Origin: Caballeronia fortuita
Lineage (GTDB): Bacteria; Pseudomonadota; Gammaproteobacteria; Burkholderiales; Burkholderiaceae
Assembly (NCBI RefSeq): GCF_001544835.2
Contig: NZ_FCNX02000017.1
Location: 124,001-188,000 of the forward strand
Length of the DNA: 64,000 nucleotides
Direction of reading: 5' to 3'
Shown: piece by piece, positions 16,361-25,278 of the stretch
Numbering within the stretch: the first letter of the stretch is position 1
Layout: the number at the start of each line of letters is the position of its first letter
Notes under the pieces: generated by a model
Databases searched by the model: none
Seen by the model: the letters and a program-made list of their open reading frames with translations, nothing else
What the model was told of the DNA's origin: nothing
Program-made: the position numbers and the translations under genes

Positions 16361-17497
16361 ATGATCGACGCATTCCTCACCGAAGAGCAGCGCATGATCC
16401 GCGACGCGGCCCGCCAGTTCGCAACAGAAGTGCTCGCGCCGAACGCGGGCCAGTGGGACAAGGACGGCGCGATTCCCGACGCGGTCGTGCGCCAGTTGGG
16501 CGAGCTCGGCCTGCTCGGGATGATCGTGCCCGCCGAGCTCGGCGGCACCTTCAGCGACTACACCGCCTACGCCCTCGCGATGGAAGAGATCGCCGCCGGC
16601 TGCGCGTCCTGCGCGACGATGATGAGCGTGCACAACTCCGTCGGCTGCGGCCCGATCCTCGCCTACGGCACCGATGCGCAAAAAGCCGAATGGCTGCCGA
16701 AGCTCGCGAGCGGCGAGGTTATCGGCGCATTCTGTTTGACGGAGCCGCAGGCGGGCTCGGAGGCGAACAATCTGCGCGTGCGCGCCGTCGAGAAAGACGG
16801 CCAATGGGTCATTTCCGGCAGCAAGCAGTTCGTGACGAACGGCGCGCGCGCGGGCGTGGCGATCGTCTTCGCCGTCACCGATCCGGATCAGGGCAAGCGC
16901 GGCCTCTCCGCGTTCATCGTCCCGACGAATACGCCAGGCTTCAACGTCGGCGCACCGGAGCACAAGCTCGGCATCCGCGCGTCGGATACGTGTCCCATCA
17001 ACTTCGACGATTGCGCGATTCCCGCCGCGAATCTGCTCGGCAAGCGCGGCGAGGGTTTGAAGATCGCGCTGGCGAATCTGGAGGGCGGGCGCATCGGCAT
17101 TGCGGCGCAGGCGCTCGGCATCGCGCGCGCGGCCTTCGATGCGGCGCGCGCGTATGCGAAGGAGCGCGTGCAGTTCGGCAAGCCCATCCACGAACATCAG
17201 TCGGTCGCGAACATGCTCGCCGACATGCAGACACAGATCAACGCCGCGCGCCTGCTGATCCATCACGCGGCGCGCATGCGCACGGAAGGCGTGCCGTGCC
17301 TGTCGGAGGCGTCGCAGGCGAAGCTGTTCGCGTCGGAAATGGCGGAACGCGTGTGCTCGGACGCGATCCAGATTCACGGCGGCTACGGCTATCTGCAGGA
17401 TTATCCGGTGGAGCGGCATTATCGCGATGCGCGCATCACGCAGATTTACGAAGGCACGAGCGAAGTGCAACGGATGGTGATCGCACGGAACGTATAA
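16361..17497 (+). CDS. acyl-CoA dehydrogenase (short/branched-chain type)
   Basis: Predicted 378 residues, the usual length. FAD and substrate-binding blocks are present: AFCLTEPQAGSEANN, WVISGSKQFVTNGARA, QALGIARAAFDAARAYAKER, QIHGGYGYLQDYPVERHYRD, and the catalytic glutamate in IYEGTSEVQRM near the end. It oxidises acyl-CoA to 2-enoyl-CoA and passes electrons to ETF. The position of the base and the neighbouring 3-hydroxyisobutyryl-CoA hydrolase favour isobutyryl- or 2-methylacyl-CoA as substrate, though this is inferred from context. First gene of a three-gene operon; next start is 15 bases downstream. Confidence 0.9.
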   Translation: MIDAFLTEEQRMIRDAARQFATEVLAPNAGQWDKDGAIPDAVVRQLGELGLLGMIVPAELGGTFSDYTAYALAMEEIAAGCASCATMMSVHNSVGCGPILAYGTDAQKAEWLPKLASGEVIGAFCLTEPQAGSEANNLRVRAVEKDGQWVISGSKQFVTNGARAGVAIVFAVTDPDQGKRGLSAFIVPTNTPGFNVGAPEHKLGIRASDTCPINFDDCAIPAANLLGKRGEGLKIALANLEGGRIGIAAQALGIARAAFDAARAYAKERVQFGKPIHEHQSVANMLADMQTQINAARLLIHHAARMRTEGVPCLSEASQAKLFASEMAERVCSDAIQIHGGYGYLQDYPVERHYRDARITQIYEGTSEVQRMVIARNV

Positions 17498-17512
17498 ATC
17501 TTTGGAGACGCA

Positions 17513-19228
17513 ATGACCGCCCAGGCATTCATCGAGGCAAGAGACTTTCTGTTCGCCCATCGTACCGATTACGACACCGCGTATCGCGACTTCAGATGGC
17601 CGTCGCTCGACCGCTTCAACTGGGCGCTCGATTATTTCGATCCGATGGCGCGCGGCAACGACGCGCCCGCGCTCCATATCGTGAACGAGAGCGGCGACGA
17701 GACGCGGCTGTCGTTCGCGCAGATGAGCGAACGCTCGGCGCGCGTGGCGAACCATCTGCGCGCGCTGAACGTGAAGCGCGGCGAGCGCATCCTGCTGATG
17801 CTGCCGAACCGCGTCGAACTCTGGGACACGATGCTTGCCGCAATGAAGCTCGGCGCGATCGTCCTGCCCGCGACGACGCAGCTCGCGAGCGCCGATCTGC
17901 GCGATCGCATCGCGCTCGGCGGCGTGCAGCACGTGATCGTCGATGCGGGCGAGACGCAGAAATTCGATGACATCGACCTGCCGGGTCTGCGCATCGCCGT
18001 CGGCGGCGCGCGGGATGGCTGGCTCGCGTTCGAAGCCGCGTACCACGCAGCGCCGGCATTCCTGAAGGATGCCGAAACGAACGCGAACGATCCGTATCTG
18101 CTGTACTTCACGTCCGGCACGACCTCGAAGCCGAAGCTCGTCGCGCATACGCATCAGAGCTATCCGGTCGGGCATCTCTCGACGATGTACTGGATCGGCC
18201 TGCAACCCGGCGACGTCCACTGGAACATCAGTTCGCCCGGCTGGGCGAAACACGCTTGGAGCTGCTTCTTTGCGCCGTGGAACGCGCAGGCGTGCGTCTT
18301 CATCTACAACTTCAGCCGTTTCGATGCCGCGCGCGCGCTCGACGTGCTCGTGAAGCACGACGTCACCACGCTGTGCGCGCCGCCGACCGTGTGGCGCATG
18401 CTCGTGCAGGAGCCGCTCGCGTCGTACGAGGTGAAGCTGCGCGAGATCGTCGGAGCGGGCGAGCCGCTGAATCCGGAGATCATCGAGCGCGTGCAGCACG
18501 CATGGGGATTGCCGATCCGCGACGGCTACGGCCAGACCGAAACCACCGCGCAGATCGCCAACACGCCGGGCCAGCGGCTCGTGCCCGGTTCGATGGGCCG
18601 TCCGCTGCCGGGTTATCGCGTGGCCTTGCTCGATCCCGACGGCAATCCGGCTGAAGAAGGCGAAATCGCGCTCGCGCTCGATCCGCCGCCGCTCGGCCTG
18701 ATGACCGGTTACGCCGATAACCCCAAGGCCACCGAAAACGCGATGCGCGGCGGCTTCTATCGCACGTCGGATGTCGCTTCGCGCGGCGCGGACGGCTATT
18801 TCGTCTACGTCGGCCGCGCGGACGACGTGTTCAAGTCGTCGGATTATCGACTGAGCCCGTTCGAACTCGAAAGCGTGCTGATCGAGCACGAAGCGATCGC
18901 GGAAGCGGCCGTCGTGCCGAGTCCCGATCCGCTGCGGCTATCGGTGCCGAAGGCGTTCGTCATGCTGCGGCACGGCTATTCGATCGGACCGGAACTCGCG
19001 AAAAGCGTGTTCGCGTTCTCGCGCGAACGGCTCGCGCCGTACAAGCGCATCCGTCGCCTCGAATTCGCGGATTTGCCGAAGACGATCTCGGGCAAGATTC
19101 GCCGCGTCGATCTGCGCAGACAGGAAAACGCGCGCGCACAGGACGGCGCGCGCGGCGAGTTCGAGTTCTGGGAAGAGGATTTTCCGGAGTTGCGCCAGGC
19201 GAGCCAGATCGACCAAGGGCATTCATGA
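17513..19228 (+). CDS. acyl-CoA synthetase (AMP-forming)
   Basis: Predicted 571 residues, an ANL-family ligase. The P-loop YFTSGTTSKPK, the adenine-binding DGYGQTETT, the TSDVASRGADGYFVYVGR hinge region with R and D, and the C-terminal catalytic lysine in LPKTISGKIRRVDLR are all present. GWAKHAWSCFFAPW resembles the medium/short-chain acyl-CoA synthetase branch. It activates a carboxylic acid to its CoA thioester in two steps via an acyl-adenylate. In this operon it would feed the dehydrogenase, so isobutyrate, methacrylate or a related acid is plausible. GGAGA precedes the ATG; its stop overlaps the next start (ATGA). Confidence 0.9.
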   Translation: MTAQAFIEARDFLFAHRTDYDTAYRDFRWPSLDRFNWALDYFDPMARGNDAPALHIVNESGDETRLSFAQMSERSARVANHLRALNVKRGERILLMLPNRVELWDTMLAAMKLGAIVLPATTQLASADLRDRIALGGVQHVIVDAGETQKFDDIDLPGLRIAVGGARDGWLAFEAAYHAAPAFLKDAETNANDPYLLYFTSGTTSKPKLVAHTHQSYPVGHLSTMYWIGLQPGDVHWNISSPGWAKHAWSCFFAPWNAQACVFIYNFSRFDAARALDVLVKHDVTTLCAPPTVWRMLVQEPLASYEVKLREIVGAGEPLNPEIIERVQHAWGLPIRDGYGQTETTAQIANTPGQRLVPGSMGRPLPGYRVALLDPDGNPAEEGEIALALDPPPLGLMTGYADNPKATENAMRGGFYRTSDVASRGADGYFVYVGRADDVFKSSDYRLSPFELESVLIEHEAIAEAAVVPSPDPLRLSVPKAFVMLRHGYSIGPELAKSVFAFSRERLAPYKRIRRLEFADLPKTISGKIRRVDLRRQENARAQDGARGEFEFWEEDFPELRQASQIDQGHS

Positions 19229-20346
19229 GGACGCAAGGACTGTTGCGCGACGCGCCCGAAGTCGCTCTCGAAGTCGTGAATCGCGTGGCGATCGTGACGC
19301 TCGACCGGCCGCGGGCATTGAACGCGCTGTCGCACGACATGATCGCGCTGCTCGCCGATATCTTCGCGCAATGCGCCGCCGACGATGCCATCGCCGCGGT
19401 CGTGCTGCGCGGCGCGGGCACGGCGGAGAAGCCCGCGTTCTGCGCGGGCGGCGACGTGCGCAAGCTCTATCACGCGGCGCGCAACGATCCGCATCACGAG
19501 ACGCCGTGGCTGAAGTTCTTCATCGATGAATACCGGCTCGACTTCACGATACATCGCTTCGCGAAGCCGGTTGTCGCGCTAATGGACGGCATCGTGATGG
19601 GCGGCGGCATGGGGCTCGCGCAAGGCGCGTCGCTGCGCATCGCGACGGAGCACACGCGCATGGCGATGCCGGAGACGCGCATCGGCTTGCTGCCCGACGT
19701 CGGCGCGACGCATTTTCTGCGCGTGCTGCCGCGCGAACTCGCGCTATATGTGGGATTGACCGGCGCGCGGCTGTCGGGCGCGGACGCGAGAAGCGTCGGA
19801 CTCGCGGATGCCTGCGTGCCGTCGACATGGCTGCGCGGCTTCGTCGAGCGGCTCGAAAAAATCCGTTGGGACGACGGCGCGCCCGCGCTGACGCACCTGA
19901 AGCGCGTCTTCGTGCCGTGCGCGAACATCGAACGGCACGCGCCGCTCGACGAACTTCGCGCGCAGATCAGGCGGCACTTCGCCGTCTGCGTGACGGGCGG
20001 CGTGGAGCGCATCGCCGCGTCGCTCGCGACGGATGACTCGGACTGGGCGCGCGCGACGCTCGCGCTCATCGAAAGCCATTCGCCGACGATGCTCGAAGTT
20101 ACCTATCACGCATTGCTGCGCGGCCGGCAGATGTCGCTTGCGGAATGCTTCCGGATGGAGTTGGGCGTCGTGTACCGCGCGATCGACGACGGCGATTTCG
20201 TCGAAGGCGTGCGCGCGCTCATCATCGACAAGGACGCGCGCCCGCGTTTCGCGCCGACGACGCTCGCGCAAGTGCGCGCCGAGCGCGTGCAGCACTTTCT
20301 CTCGTCGCCGTGGCGCAGGCAGATGCATCCGCTCGCGGATCTCTGA
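19225..20346 (+). CDS. 3-hydroxyisobutyryl-CoA hydrolase (enoyl-CoA hydratase/isomerase family)
   Basis: Predicted 373 residues, longer than ordinary crotonases (about 260) and matching HIBYL-CoA hydrolases. Diagnostic blocks are FCAGGDVRKLYHAA (oxyanion hole), KPVVALMDGIVMGGGMGL, and MPETRIGLLPDVGATHFL, in which the Glu and Asp are the residues used by this subfamily. The C-terminal YHALLRGRQMSLAECFRME segment is also typical. The enzyme releases 3-hydroxyisobutyrate in valine breakdown. A 3-hydroxyisobutyrate dehydrogenase (mmsB) and mmsA are not in the window. Start overlaps the ligase stop, so it is translationally coupled. Confidence 0.88.
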   Translation: MRTQGLLRDAPEVALEVVNRVAIVTLDRPRALNALSHDMIALLADIFAQCAADDAIAAVVLRGAGTAEKPAFCAGGDVRKLYHAARNDPHHETPWLKFFIDEYRLDFTIHRFAKPVVALMDGIVMGGGMGLAQGASLRIATEHTRMAMPETRIGLLPDVGATHFLRVLPRELALYVGLTGARLSGADARSVGLADACVPSTWLRGFVERLEKIRWDDGAPALTHLKRVFVPCANIERHAPLDELRAQIRRHFAVCVTGGVERIAASLATDDSDWARATLALIESHSPTMLEVTYHALLRGRQMSLAECFRMELGVVYRAIDDGDFVEGVRALIIDKDARPRFAPTTLAQVRAERVQHFLSSPWRRQMHPLADL

Positions 20347-20456
20347 TCAACCGTCCGAGGAAAAACGCAAGCAAATGTTTCTGCGGCGAACCGCCGAAAT
20401 GGCCGATGGTCGAACCGGGCTTATCGATCATCGGACAATTCAAGGGGGAACCGACC

Positions 20457-21164
20457 ATGCCGAACCGTACGACCGGAAGGGCGCTTTTGTCGGCGGGCAT
20501 CGCATTCGCGTTGATCGCGCCGGCAGCTTCGTACGCGCAACTCAACCTGCAACAGTTCGGCTTCGGCAGCGGCAAATCCGACGTGGCCTCGGACGCGAAC
20601 GGCGCGGCGCAGCCTTCGGCGCTGAACTCGCTCGTGCAGAGCTACGTCGGCGCGAACCAGCAAGTGCTGTCGGGGCAGTCCAGTCTCGCATCGGCGATGG
20701 GCATGTCGAGCGTCGCGAGTCAGGCGCAATCGGCGGCGGGTGCGCTGTCGGGCGCATCGGGCGGCAGCCTGCCGAGCACGAGCGTGCTGTCGCAACTCGG
20801 CGGCACGCAGCAAAGCGTGTCGCAATCGTTGTTGCAGGCATTCTCAAACGGTTCCGCGACGCCGCCGACGGCTGCGAGCAAGAAGACTTTCAGCGACGGT
20901 CTCGCGTCGCTCGGGCAGGGCGTGAAGCAGTACGCCGGCTTGCAGTCGAATCTCGGCGCGGTGACGAACTCGATGAACATGTCGTCGCTGCTGCAGGCTG
21001 GATCGAACCCGTCGACGGCGCAGGCCGCGACCTACATCGCGCAATCGGCGCCGGGACAGATGCAGTCGCTCGTGCAGACGCTCGCGCAGGCGGTGCAGTA
21101 TGCGAAGACCAATAACATTTCGGTGCCGTCGATCGCGACATCGGCGTTGAGCAGCGTCAGATGA
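20457..21164 (+). CDS. hypothetical secreted Ser/Ala/Gln-rich protein
   Basis: Predicted 235 residues with a signal peptide (ALLSAGIAFALIAPAASYA, cleavage near residue 27). The mature chain is low-complexity, rich in Ser, Ala, Gln, Gly and Asn, with helical repeats such as SLASAMGMSSVASQAQSAAG and no cysteine. This kind of composition is seen in secreted or surface proteins that fold as extended helical bundles. No family is recognised. GGGGG lies seven bases before the ATG. A strong bidirectional terminator follows. The gene is 110 bases downstream of the HIBYL-CoA hydrolase but probably has its own promoter. Confidence 0.65.
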   Translation: MPNRTTGRALLSAGIAFALIAPAASYAQLNLQQFGFGSGKSDVASDANGAAQPSALNSLVQSYVGANQQVLSGQSSLASAMGMSSVASQAQSAAGALSGASGGSLPSTSVLSQLGGTQQSVSQSLLQAFSNGSATPPTAASKKTFSDGLASLGQGVKQYAGLQSNLGAVTNSMNMSSLLQAGSNPSTAQAATYIAQSAPGQMQSLVQTLAQAVQYAKTNNISVPSIATSALSSVR

Positions 21165-21189
21165 TGTGAGTCGAACGGGCGTTCACGCG

Positions 21190-21240
21190 CCTGAAAAAAA
21201 GCGGCGCCGCTCGTTTCGAGCCGCGCCGCTTTCTTTATTT
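21190..21240. terminator. bidirectional intrinsic terminator
   Basis: AAAGCGGCGC (21198-21207) pairs with GCGCCGCTTT (21223-21232), and CTCG/CGAG extends the inner stem. Plus-strand T-rich TTTCTTTATTTTT follows, and AAAAAAA precedes it, giving a T run for the minus-strand gene at 21256. It therefore serves both convergent genes. Confidence 0.9.
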
Positions 21241-21255
21241 TTGAAATCATTCGAG

Positions 21256-21798
21256 TCAGTGAGTGGCGACCTGACGAATCGCGAGACGTTTGAGCACGGG
21301 CAGCGTCTGGCGCCGGCGCGTATCGCTCGACAAGGGCGGAAGATAGGCGATGTCGGCGATGTCGGTGAGCGCTTGCGTGCTCGGGTCGGCATCGAGGACT
21401 TCGAGCGCGGGCGGCTCGACCGGTTCCGCATCGACGTGTTCCGGTTTCTCGACGGAAATGCCGAGCGCCGGACGCACGTCGACGCCGCGGATGTGCGCTT
21501 TATAACCCGCTTCGCCCAGCACACGCTCGCGCGATTTCCAGAACTCGAGTCCGGAAGGCGTCATGGGATGCATCGACACGTATTCGAGCACGATCTCATA
21601 GCCGCGAACTTTCGGATAATTGAGCAGCAATTGGCCGGAGCGAATATAACGAATGTAGCGATCGATCTTCTTGGTGAGCAAATCTCGATGCTCGTTCTCG
21701 TCGCGCCGGTCGAGGTCGTCAAAGAGTCCGACGTACACGCGTTTGAAGAGAATGTTTATCCCGATGTAATCGACGGCGTCCACGTCGCGCAAAGACAT
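21256..21798 (-). CDS. conserved hypothetical protein
   Basis: Predicted 180 residues, cytoplasmic. The N-terminal half is well ordered (DAVDYIGINILFKRVYVGLFDDLDRRDE in pieces, then KKIDRYIRYIRSGQLLLNYP and GYEIVLEYVSMHPMTPSGLEFW), with a charged amphipathic pattern. The C-terminal 60 residues are Pro/Val/Glu-rich and end in a basic RRRQTLPVLKRLAIRQ. I do not recognise a family. GGGGG lies seven bases before the chosen ATG. The upstream 190 bases are AT-rich by the standards of this window, so it has its own promoter. It shares a terminator with the convergent secreted-protein gene. Confidence 0.62.
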   Translation of the reverse strand: MSLRDVDAVDYIGINILFKRVYVGLFDDLDRRDENEHRDLLTKKIDRYIRYIRSGQLLLNYPKVRGYEIVLEYVSMHPMTPSGLEFWKSRERVLGEAGYKAHIRGVDVRPALGISVEKPEHVDAEPVEPPALEVLDADPSTQALTDIADIAYLPPLSSDTRRRQTLPVLKRLAIRQVATH

Positions 21799-21990
21799 GG
21801 TCAATCCCCCAAAACCCGCTGACGGGCAATTAGCAATGGAATGCATTGTAACGGATGAATTCCGTCGAATAATCGTGAAACACCGTGTTAACTCGGAGAA
21901 AGTCTCATATTAGTAAGACTCCTAATTCGTGATTTCGGCTTAATCTGATTGCTGACAACAAATACAACAAACCACGAAGATAATTATCAA
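21799..21990. other. AT-rich intergenic region
   Basis: Distinctly AT-richer than its surroundings, with a short inverted repeat AGTCT..AGACT around CATATTAGTA near 21900-21921. It should contain the promoter for the hypothetical gene at 21798; nothing coding is visible. Confidence 0.4.
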
Positions 21991-23163
21991 TCAGGTCCGT
22001 TTTCTCGTTGCATCGGCGAAATCCCGTGTGGGCGCGGTTTTGGCGATTTCTTCGTTACTCATCGCTTCGACTTGAGGAAGCGGCGGCTGCTCGTTGATCC
22101 ACGCATTCAGAATCGTGGACGTCACCGCGAGAATCACCGGTCCGATGAACAATCCGACTATTCCGAACGCGAACATGCCGCCGAGCACGCCGGAGAGAAT
22201 CAGCAACATCGAGAGATTGACGCCGCGCTTGATGAGAATCGGGCGCAGGAAATTGTCGAGCATCGCGATCATCACCGACCAGACGAGCAGCAGCGACGCG
22301 GCGACGTTCGAGCCGTGCCAGAAGAGCCACGCGACGCCGCCGAGCAGCGGCAGCAGCGGGCCGATCTGCGCGAGGCACAGCATCAGCATGACCGCCGTGA
22401 TGATGCCCGCGGCGGGCACGCCGGCGACCGCAAGCCCGATGCCGCCGAGCGCCGACTGCGTCACCGCCGTCACGACGATGCCGAGCGCCACCGCGCGGAT
22501 CGCAAGACCGGCGAGCTTGACGGCTTCGGCGCCGCGCTGCGCGGCGATGCGCGTGGCGAAGCGCTCGACGAAGCGGCCGGCCGCCTCGCCGTTCATATAC
22601 AGAATGCCGGAGATGATGACGGTGATCACCATGTGCATCACGAACACGCCGACGACCGCGGCATGCGACAGCATCCAGCGCGCGGCGATCGTCACGTAGG
22701 GTTCGAGCTTCGCGAGCAGGCCGCCCGGGCCGGCATCGGACAGCGACTGCCATTCCTTCGCGATGCGCGCGCCCGCGACGGGCACGTCGTGCACCCATCC
22801 CGGCGGCGGCGGCAGCGCATAGCTCGGCAGGCTCTTGATCGCGGCCATGATCTCGCCGCCATGCAGTGCGAGCGTCGAGATCGCTTCATAGAGCGGCAAT
22901 ACGATGACGATCAGCAGCATCAGCAGCATCACGGTGGTCGCGATCCAGCGCCGGTTGCCCACGCGCCGCTGCACGCCGAGCATGAGCGGCCAGGTCGCGA
23001 CGACGATCGTCGTGGCCCAGATGAGGCCCGGCAGGAACGGGCGCAGAACGTAGAGGCTGCCGACGGTCAGCGCGGTCAGGATCGTGATGACGAGCAGGAT
23101 GCGCGCGATATCCACCGGCTGGCGGGGACTCGGATTGGGCTGCCCGTTGATGGGAGTTGGCAT
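21991..23163 (-). CDS. AI-2E family permease (YdiK/PerM type)
   Basis: Predicted 390 residues with seven to eight hydrophobic segments. The layout matches the family once named after the AI-2 exporter TqsA: an N-terminal pair of helices (ILLVITILTALTVGSLYVL, GLIWATTIVVATWPLML), a central soluble segment (PPPPGWVHDVPVAGARIAKE), and a C-terminal block with LPLLGGVAWLFWHG, LDNFLRPILIKRG and GGMFAFGIVGLFIGPVILA. Substrates differ between members, so AI-2 transport should not be assumed. The ATG at MPTP is chosen by hydropathy; the binding site is weak and the frame extends to 23313. Confidence 0.85.
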   Translation of the reverse strand: MPTPINGQPNPSPRQPVDIARILLVITILTALTVGSLYVLRPFLPGLIWATTIVVATWPLMLGVQRRVGNRRWIATTVMLLMLLIVIVLPLYEAISTLALHGGEIMAAIKSLPSYALPPPPGWVHDVPVAGARIAKEWQSLSDAGPGGLLAKLEPYVTIAARWMLSHAAVVGVFVMHMVITVIISGILYMNGEAAGRFVERFATRIAAQRGAEAVKLAGLAIRAVALGIVVTAVTQSALGGIGLAVAGVPAAGIITAVMLMLCLAQIGPLLPLLGGVAWLFWHGSNVAASLLLVWSVMIAMLDNFLRPILIKRGVNLSMLLILSGVLGGMFAFGIVGLFIGPVILAVTSTILNAWINEQPPLPQVEAMSNEEIAKTAPTRDFADATRKRT

Positions 23164-23538
23164 GATGCGTCCGGATGAAGGTGATGATCGACGCGGCGCC
23201 CGGCCACGGACACGTACACGGGTGCAGCCAGCGACGAACGATGAACGAGCCAGGAACAAGCGATAAGCCAAAGCCGGCGATCCGGCAAGCCGTTCGCGTC
23301 GTGACGGGCGCAATCATAACGGCACACCAATCCATACTACTAAAAATCGCGGCGCGCCTGCCCGCGAAATGCCATTGGTTCGATGCGTGACGGGTCGAAC
23401 GAAGTCGTTTCGAGAATCCTGGAAATGCGTTTTTAAATTGCCTATTCTTTTTTGCGGGCGCAGAAGAGGACACGCAATGTTCCGCCGCGCATAACGAGGA
23501 CTGACAAGAACGATCCAAGAACGATTTGGGAGACTGAC
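23164..23538. other. 375-base divergent intergenic region
   Basis: Separates the AI-2E-type permease (minus) from the PQQ dehydrogenase operon (plus). No supported gene. An AT-richer stretch (TTTTTAAATTGCCTATTCTTTTTTG, in pieces, near 23430-23455) is a likely promoter zone for the dehydrogenase, but I could not define -35/-10 boxes with confidence. Confidence 0.45.
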
Positions 23539-25278
23539 ATGGCCGGTTTTTCCCGTACCTCGCTCGCTCCATTCATTCTCGCCGCCGGTGCTTTCGGGAT
23601 GATGACATCGCCCGGAATCAAGGCCGCCGACGAAATCCAGAACGCCAACACCACGCAGGCTTCGCCGGTTCCAGGCACGTTGCGGCCCGTTTCGCAGCAA
23701 CAGCTCGACGGCGCCGCGGGAGACAGCGCATCGTGGCTGCATTCGAACGGATCGTATGCCGAAACCCGCTACGCGAGCGCGACGCAGATCAATACGTCGA
23801 ACGTCGCGAAGCTCAAACCGGCGTTCATCTTCCAGACCGCCGTGATGGAGTCGATGGAAACCGCGCCGATCGTCTCGAACGGCGTCATGTTCCTCACGAC
23901 GTCCTACAACCACGTCTATGCAATCGATGCGGTCACGGGCAAGGAGTTCTGGCATTACAAGCACAAGATGGGTCCGGTCACGACCTTCTGCTGCGGCCCG
24001 AACAATCGCGGCGTGGCGATCTCGGGCAATCGCCTGTTCATGGGCACGCTCGATTCGAAGCTCGTCGCGCTCGACGCCAAGACCGGCAACGTGCTGTGGT
24101 CGACGCAGATCGCCGATCCGGAAGAAGGCTATTCGGAGACGATGGCGCCCGTCGTCGTGGATGACAAGGTGTTGATCGGCACGAACGGCGGCGAGTACGG
24201 CATACGCGGCTTCGTGAAGGCGTTCGACGCGAACTCCGGCCAGTTGCTATGGACCTTCTATACGATTCCCGACACCGGCAGCGAAGGCGTGTGGGCGGAG
24301 AACGATGCCGTCGGCCGCAACATGAAGCGCGATATCGAGGCGGAGAAGAAGACGCTTGCCGAAAAGGGTACCGATTTCAACAAGACGCTCGGCGGTGGCG
24401 TGTGGATGGCGCCCGCGATCGATCGCAAGACGCGCACGGTGTATTTCGTCGTCGGCAATCCGTCGCCGGACCTCTACGGCGCGATTCGACCCGGCGACAA
24501 TCTCTATACCGATTCGCTCGTCGCCATCGATCTCGATACCGGCAAGTACAAGTGGCACTTCCAGTACATCGCGCATGATGTCTGGGATCTCGACGCGGTG
24601 AGCCCGCCGATTCTCATCGACGTGAAGGACAAGACCGGGCAGATGATTCCCGGCATCATCCACGGCGGCAAGACGGGCTTCGTCTACGTGCACGACCGCC
24701 GCGACGGCAAGCTGATTCGCGTCTCCGAAGCCATGATCCCGCAGGAAGGCGTCTGGACCCTGCCGACGTCCACCGGCGCGCGCATGCTACCGGGCGCGAA
24801 CGGCGGCGTCGAATGGTCGCCGATGGCCTTCAGCCCGAAGACGCGCATGGCCTACGCGGCGAACCTGCATCAGCCGATGACGTATCAGGTCGAGGAAGCC
24901 GCGTATCCCGGCGGCAAGCTGTGGCTCGGCGGCGCGTTCAAGGTGATTCCGTCCGAGCAGCAATGGGGCAGGCTCGTCGCGGTGAATGTCGATACCGGCA
25001 AGATCGCGTGGGGCTTCAAGACGGATCAGCCGCTGATCGGCGGCGTGCTCGCGACCGCGGGCGGGCTCGTCTTCAACGGCGAAGGCAATGGCCTCTTCCG
25101 CGCGTTCGACGCCGCCACCGGCCGCAAGCTGTGGGAGTTCCAGTGCGGCGCGGGAGTGAATGCGCCGGCGGTGTCGTACATGGTGAACGGCAAGCAGTAC
25201 ATCGCCGTCGCGGCGGGCGGCAACACGCAGCTCGACTTCAAGCGCGGCAACAGCCTGCTCGTGTTTGCGCTGCCTTGA
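23539..25278 (+). CDS. periplasmic PQQ-dependent alcohol-type dehydrogenase
   Basis: Predicted 579 residues with a signal peptide. An eight-bladed PQQ propeller is indicated by repeated tryptophan-docking segments (LVALDAKTGNVLW, VKAFDANSGQLLWTF, LVAVNVDTGKIAWGF, FRAFDAATGRKLWEF). Vicinal cysteines in TTFCCGPNNRGVA match the disulfide ring of methanol/ethanol dehydrogenases. The catalytic aspartate lies in AHDVWDLDAVSPP; a second Asp follows two residues later. That second Asp marks lanthanide enzymes in the methanol-dehydrogenase branch but is also seen in glucose dehydrogenases, so metal use is open. The substrate is unknown. GGGAG precedes the ATG, and the stop overlaps the cytochrome start. 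Confidence 0.88.
   Translation: MAGFSRTSLAPFILAAGAFGMMTSPGIKAADEIQNANTTQASPVPGTLRPVSQQQLDGAAGDSASWLHSNGSYAETRYASATQINTSNVAKLKPAFIFQTAVMESMETAPIVSNGVMFLTTSYNHVYAIDAVTGKEFWHYKHKMGPVTTFCCGPNNRGVAISGNRLFMGTLDSKLVALDAKTGNVLWSTQIADPEEGYSETMAPVVVDDKVLIGTNGGEYGIRGFVKAFDANSGQLLWTFYTIPDTGSEGVWAENDAVGRNMKRDIEAEKKTLAEKGTDFNKTLGGGVWMAPAIDRKTRTVYFVVGNPSPDLYGAIRPGDNLYTDSLVAIDLDTGKYKWHFQYIAHDVWDLDAVSPPILIDVKDKTGQMIPGIIHGGKTGFVYVHDRRDGKLIRVSEAMIPQEGVWTLPTSTGARMLPGANGGVEWSPMAFSPKTRMAYAANLHQPMTYQVEEAAYPGGKLWLGGAFKVIPSEQQWGRLVAVNVDTGKIAWGFKTDQPLIGGVLATAGGLVFNGEGNGLFRAFDAATGRKLWEFQCGAGVNAPAVSYMVNGKQYIAVAAGGNTQLDFKRGNSLLVFALP

Noticed and set aside
16256..18889. An 877-codon open frame on the minus strand across the acyl-CoA dehydrogenase and ligase genes
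   Set aside because: It lies opposite two well-supported plus-strand genes, its translation is Arg/Ala/His-rich with no motif, and the long frame is explained by high GC3 in the real genes.
21949..23178. 409-codon plus-strand frame opposite the AI-2E permease
   Set aside because: Composition is almost all Arg, Asp, His and Gln, the mirror of a hydrophobic gene; no translation signal.
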